Shown one piece after another: positions 33,637-36,551 of a stretch of 36,551 nt of DNA. Source of the stretch: an uncultured Eubacteriales bacterium (GTDB lineage Bacteria > Bacillota > Clostridia > Lachnospirales > CAG-274). Position 1 is the first letter of the stretch; each line of letters opens with the position of its first letter. The notes under the pieces are model-generated. The model was not told the DNA's origin. It saw nothing but the letters and a program-made list of their open reading frames with translations, and did not search any database. The position numbers and the translations under genes were made by a program. The stretch covers positions 1 to 36,551 of the forward strand of contig CATJCJ010000353.1 of assembly GCA_949738935.1 (NCBI GenBank), written 5' to 3'.

Positions 33637-34169
33637 TGCTTTTAAATTATATTCCTGAGTTTTTGAGGGGTATTGATGAGTTGAAAAAACTTTTTTCCGC
33701 TTTGGATTTTGAGATATTACAAGTGTATAATGCTGTTCAAGATATTTTTGACGGTCAGTTTATTTATTTATGTGGTTTGCCATATATTGAGAGATTTGAA
33801 AAAATTCTTGGAATTGAGGGCTTTGACGAGAAAGATTTATCAAAAAGAAGAAAAAAAATCATTATGAAATTTAATGAGAAATTGCCGTATACTGTTTTTC
33901 GATTTAAAGAGAGTCTTAATTTTATATGTGGTGATAAAAATTATTTTTTGTTTATAGCTTTTGAGAGATATAGGATTATTGTGAAAGTTCCGGCTTTTGA
34001 TAAAGATGTTTTTGATGAGGTATCTTCTCTTTGTGAAAGAATGATTCCGGTTAATATGGAGGTTTTTGTAAGCGGTTTTAATACTCATGAGATTCTTGGA
34101 AAATTTAAACACAAGGATTTAGCTCATTATACCCAAAGGGAATTGCGTTCGGTTATTATATCTTTTTAG
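33636..34169 (+). CDS. DUF2313 phage tail protein (XkdU/YmfQ-like)
   Basis: A 177-aa baseplate-periphery protein. It starts LLNYIPEFLRGIDELKKLFSALDFEILQVYNAVQDIFDGQFIYLCGLPYIERFEKILGI, a typical opening for YmfQ-type proteins that link the wedge to the tail fibre. The ATG at 33636 shares bases with the XkdT stop (TGATG) and has GGAGGG six bases upstream. The C-terminal half (FERYRIIVKVPAF, ERMIPVNMEVFV) fits the family. Confidence 0.85.
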   Translation: MLLNYIPEFLRGIDELKKLFSALDFEILQVYNAVQDIFDGQFIYLCGLPYIERFEKILGIEGFDEKDLSKRRKKIIMKFNEKLPYTVFRFKESLNFICGDKNYFLFIAFERYRIIVKVPAFDKDVFDEVSSLCERMIPVNMEVFVSGFNTHEILGKFKHKDLAHYTQRELRSVIISF

Positions 34170-34180
34170 GAGGTGTTTTT

Positions 34181-35803
34181 TTGGCAGGACAAACTAAAAA
34201 TTTTGGATTTAGAAAAGATTCTGAAGAGGATTATTATAGTATTGATGTTGTTAACGATAATCTTGATAAAATTGATGCCGCCATTAAAAATGTAAAAACA
34301 GAGGCTGAAAATAAAGACGGCGGAAACGCTGATATGATAGACGGAATGCACGCTGATGATTTCGCGAAAAAAAATCATACGCATAATTACGCCGGTTCGT
34401 CTTCTGCCGGAGGGGCGGCGAACAGTGTCAAAAGTCCGTTAACGGTACAATTTAATGAGATAAAAAAATTTGAGTATGATGGAAGTGAGGATAAAGTTCT
34501 TAATATAACACCGGAGGATATAAAAGCTTTTCCGACGGGATTTGGCAGGTCTATGAGCGGATGTACAAAAACAGGTTATTACAATATTACAGGTATATCA
34601 GCGGCTAAGGGTGATTTGCCTGAACAAATGCATTTGATAAATGGTGTTTTGACATTGGATACGGGTAATTTTGGTCAGGGAGGCAATGATATAGTTCAAA
34701 TGGTTTTCCCTTGCGGAGGGTCAGGCAATATTTATGTTAGAGCCGGTCTTACGGAAAAAGGTCTTGGGGATTACAGACAAATAGCTTATACAGACCATAC
34801 CCATAATAAAGATGAAATAGAGGATTTTCCAACAAGTTTACCAGCAAACGGCGGAAACGCTGATACAGTGGATGGGAAACACGCTTCTGATTTACAGAAT
34901 TATAATAATTTATCTAACAAACCTGCCAGTTTACCCGCTAATGGAGGAACTGCCTCAACTATCAGCAATACTTTGCCGGTTTCAAAAGGCGGAACGGGAG
35001 CGACAACAGAAATAGCCGCTTTAAAAAATTTAGGAATTTTAAACACGGCTTTTAATATTACGGAGAATAAGCCTGTTGGCGGTATGGTGTTTTATGAGAG
35101 TATAGCGGATTTGGGTTTTATGGGAGCTAAAACTATGGCGGAATTGTTTGACGCTATGCCAAGAAATATGTCTTTATGTTTCAGAAATGTTAAAAATAAC
35201 TCGGCGTATATATCAGACGTTCCTGTAGACTATGCTCAGATATTTTGTATAAAGGGAGCTGTTACCGAAAATTACAGATACGCTCTCGCTTTTGGCAACA
35301 ATACAAACGACCACGAGATATATTATTATTCCGCTGAAAGTGACGGTGTTAAAGTTAATTGGCGAAAGATAAATGACGGCGGAAATACCTCAGCTTTAAA
35401 CAGAAAAATAAAAACATTTACCGTTAATTTGGGCAGCTGGTACAGATTGGCGCATAGTAAAAACAGTGCCGCTAACGGTGTTTTCACTTTGAGTGTCGAT
35501 TCATCCGGGAAATCAACTTCTTTTGTGTTCGCGGTATCTCAGCAGCATACAATCAATACCGGCAATCAATATAAATTGAATATATTGTCAAAGTCAAGTT
35601 TTAACGTATCTGTTACAAAGCTGAGGATTGTCACTAAATATGGGGCTGATGACCAATATATTGACTTTTATATTGAGGGAGGAACAGCTAACGCTGAAGG
35701 TGAGGTTGACGTTCAGTTCTTTGGAAAGGGCTGGGAAGTATATAATACAATCGAAACTTGTAATGTGGCTAACGGATATACCGCTACAGAAATACAAATT
35801 TAA
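34181..35803 (+). CDS. Phage tail fibre with knob-like domain
   Basis: A 540-aa receptor-binding fibre. The N-terminus TKNFGFRKDSEEDYYSIDVVNDNLDKIDAAIKN attaches to the baseplate. Fibre repeats follow: GGNADMIDGMHADDF, HTHN, GGNADTVDGKHASDL, LPANGG (twice) and VSKGGTGATT, the usual joint before a variable domain. Pyocin-knob-like blocks (GYYNITGISA, QMVFPCGGSGNIYVRAGLTEKG) occur near residues 125-200 and 300-400. The C-terminal 140 residues are beta-rich. The TTG start has AGGAGGTG five bases upstream. Codon use in the latter part (more ATA and AGA, less GTT) differs slightly from the structural genes, compatible with recent exchange of the host-range domain; that is an impression, not a calculation. 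Confidence 0.87.
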   Translation: MAGQTKNFGFRKDSEEDYYSIDVVNDNLDKIDAAIKNVKTEAENKDGGNADMIDGMHADDFAKKNHTHNYAGSSSAGGAANSVKSPLTVQFNEIKKFEYDGSEDKVLNITPEDIKAFPTGFGRSMSGCTKTGYYNITGISAAKGDLPEQMHLINGVLTLDTGNFGQGGNDIVQMVFPCGGSGNIYVRAGLTEKGLGDYRQIAYTDHTHNKDEIEDFPTSLPANGGNADTVDGKHASDLQNYNNLSNKPASLPANGGTASTISNTLPVSKGGTGATTEIAALKNLGILNTAFNITENKPVGGMVFYESIADLGFMGAKTMAELFDAMPRNMSLCFRNVKNNSAYISDVPVDYAQIFCIKGAVTENYRYALAFGNNTNDHEIYYYSAESDGVKVNWRKINDGGNTSALNRKIKTFTVNLGSWYRLAHSKNSAANGVFTLSVDSSGKSTSFVFAVSQQHTINTGNQYKLNILSKSSFNVSVTKLRIVTKYGADDQYIDFYIEGGTANAEGEVDVQFFGKGWEVYNTIETCNVANGYTATEIQI

Positions 35804-35815
35804 GGAGGTTTTATT

Positions 35816-36448
35816 ATGAAAAAATATTTTGTTAGAAATGGCAGGATTGTTATTAACAGGTATTGTGTGAAATATAATTTATATTCGGAAAGCGGGAATA
35901 CGGAAACAAACTCAACTATTTCTCAATATGCTATAAATGATGATGAGCTTATCGCTTTGACTCAAGAACTTGAAGACAAGAATATTGAGTTTGAGGTTGT
36001 TAATCTTGAGGTTGAGGATATTTTGAGGTTTGAGGGTCTTCCTGTTTTAAATGACTCTGATGCCAGAAAAATTATTGAGCCTGATTTAAATGAGGTTATC
36101 GCTGATAAGGTTATTGAAATTTCAAGTATATGCGAGAGGAAAATTTATAACGGTATAGACGTTGATTTTGGCGGGGATATTAAGCATTTTAGTTTAAAAA
36201 TTGAGGACCAGCTTAATATTAATAGGCTTGCCCTTATTTATGGAAATGATGAGGAATGTTCAATTATTTATCATGCGGATGGTGAGCTTTATCAGGAATT
36301 TTCTAAAGAGGCTTTCTTTAAGATTGTAAGAGCGGCTTCGGATTTTATATCAAATGAAACAGAATACTGTAACAGGCTTATGAGATATACAAAAAGTCTT
36401 GAAACAGTTTCTGATGTTTTTTCGGTTGTATATGGAATGGAAGTATAA
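35816..36448 (+). CDS. Fibre-associated protein, DUF4376-like C-terminus
   Basis: A 210-aa protein following the tail fibre. The N-terminal half is unrecognised (KKYFVRNGRIVINRYCVKYNLY, then an acidic helix). The C-terminal half (about 95-195) reads ADKVIEISSICERKIYNGIDVDFGGDIKHFSLKIEDQLNINRLALIYG, similar in pattern to DUF4376-type domains in phage fibre-accessory or fibre-assembly proteins. The position immediately after the fibre supports an assembly or chaperone role, but that is inference. The ribosome binding site is AAGGAGG. It is the last gene in the window and is followed by an inverted family C repeat. Confidence 0.65.
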   Translation: MKKYFVRNGRIVINRYCVKYNLYSESGNTETNSTISQYAINDDELIALTQELEDKNIEFEVVNLEVEDILRFEGLPVLNDSDARKIIEPDLNEVIADKVIEISSICERKIYNGIDVDFGGDIKHFSLKIEDQLNINRLALIYGNDEECSIIYHADGELYQEFSKEAFFKIVRAASDFISNETEYCNRLMRYTKSLETVSDVFSVVYGMEV

Positions 36449-36452
36449 ATAA

Positions 36453-36551
36453 TATAGTAATTCCACTTTAAAAGTTACAAAAAAATTATTTTACTTGCAC
36501 GGGCTGCAAATTGCTTTGCAATTCGCTTACCGCCCAGCAGTGCTTACGCAC
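36453..36551. repeat. Family C repeat, copy C6, inverted and cut by the window end
   Basis: It starts TATAGTAATTCCACTTTAAA and continues as the reverse complement of the other copies (GCACGGGCTGCAAATTGC, then CAGTGCTTACGCAC). Only about 99 of 141 bases are inside the window. Confidence 0.88.

Overview
The window looks like a chromosomal segment of a low-GC, spore-forming Clostridia-type Firmicute (Bacillota). The reasons are the AT-rich sequence, strong AGGAGG-type ribosome binding sites, a YyaC-type sporulation gene, a [4Fe-4S]-type PurF, and a PBSX/skin-like contractile-tail prophage module. The species cannot be named from the sequence alone.

Layout. (1) 1-6.7 kb holds envelope and membrane genes: a stalk-domain/TolC-like exported protein, a DUF2752 membrane protein, an EamA transporter and a class I glutamine-amidotransferase-like hydrolase. 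On the minus strand follow a LysM membrane protein with a degenerate JAMM/MPN-like domain and a small cytosolic histidine kinase. (2) 7.1-14.9 kb holds yyaC, the purine genes purC-purF and purB-purA, and a glutamate dehydrogenase gene with its own promoter and terminator. (3) 14.9-19.1 kb is a graveyard of decayed insertion sequences: two ISAs1-like pseudogenes, one nearly complete IS5-like element and one IS630-like pseudogene. It also has a candidate short transcript ending in a perfect 25-bp hairpin. (4) 19.8-36.4 kb is a phage late operon, all on the plus strand. Its order is an ArpU-like regulator, terS, terL, portal, scaffold, major capsid, connectors, tail terminator, sheath, tube, a frameshifted tail-assembly chaperone, baseplate genes (XkdP to XkdU types), tail fibre and a fibre-associated protein. 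No integrase, repressor or lysis gene is in the window.

The most striking feature is a dense population of small palindromic, MITE-like repeats, called families A to F here, with over 20 copies or fragments. They lie only between genes. Family A shares its ends with the decayed IS5-like element, which is therefore its likely source of transposase. In the phage operon the repeats sit at the boundaries between the packaging, head, tail, baseplate and post-fibre modules.

The tape-measure gene, which normally follows the frameshifted chaperone, is absent. A family C repeat begins two bases after the chaperone stop, a family B repeat adjoins it, and the next phage gene is the XkdP-like one. Either the gene was lost or moved by recombination between repeats, or the assembly collapsed there. 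If the deletion is real, the otherwise intact structural genes would be expected to make capsids without normal tails, or to rely on a tape measure encoded elsewhere.
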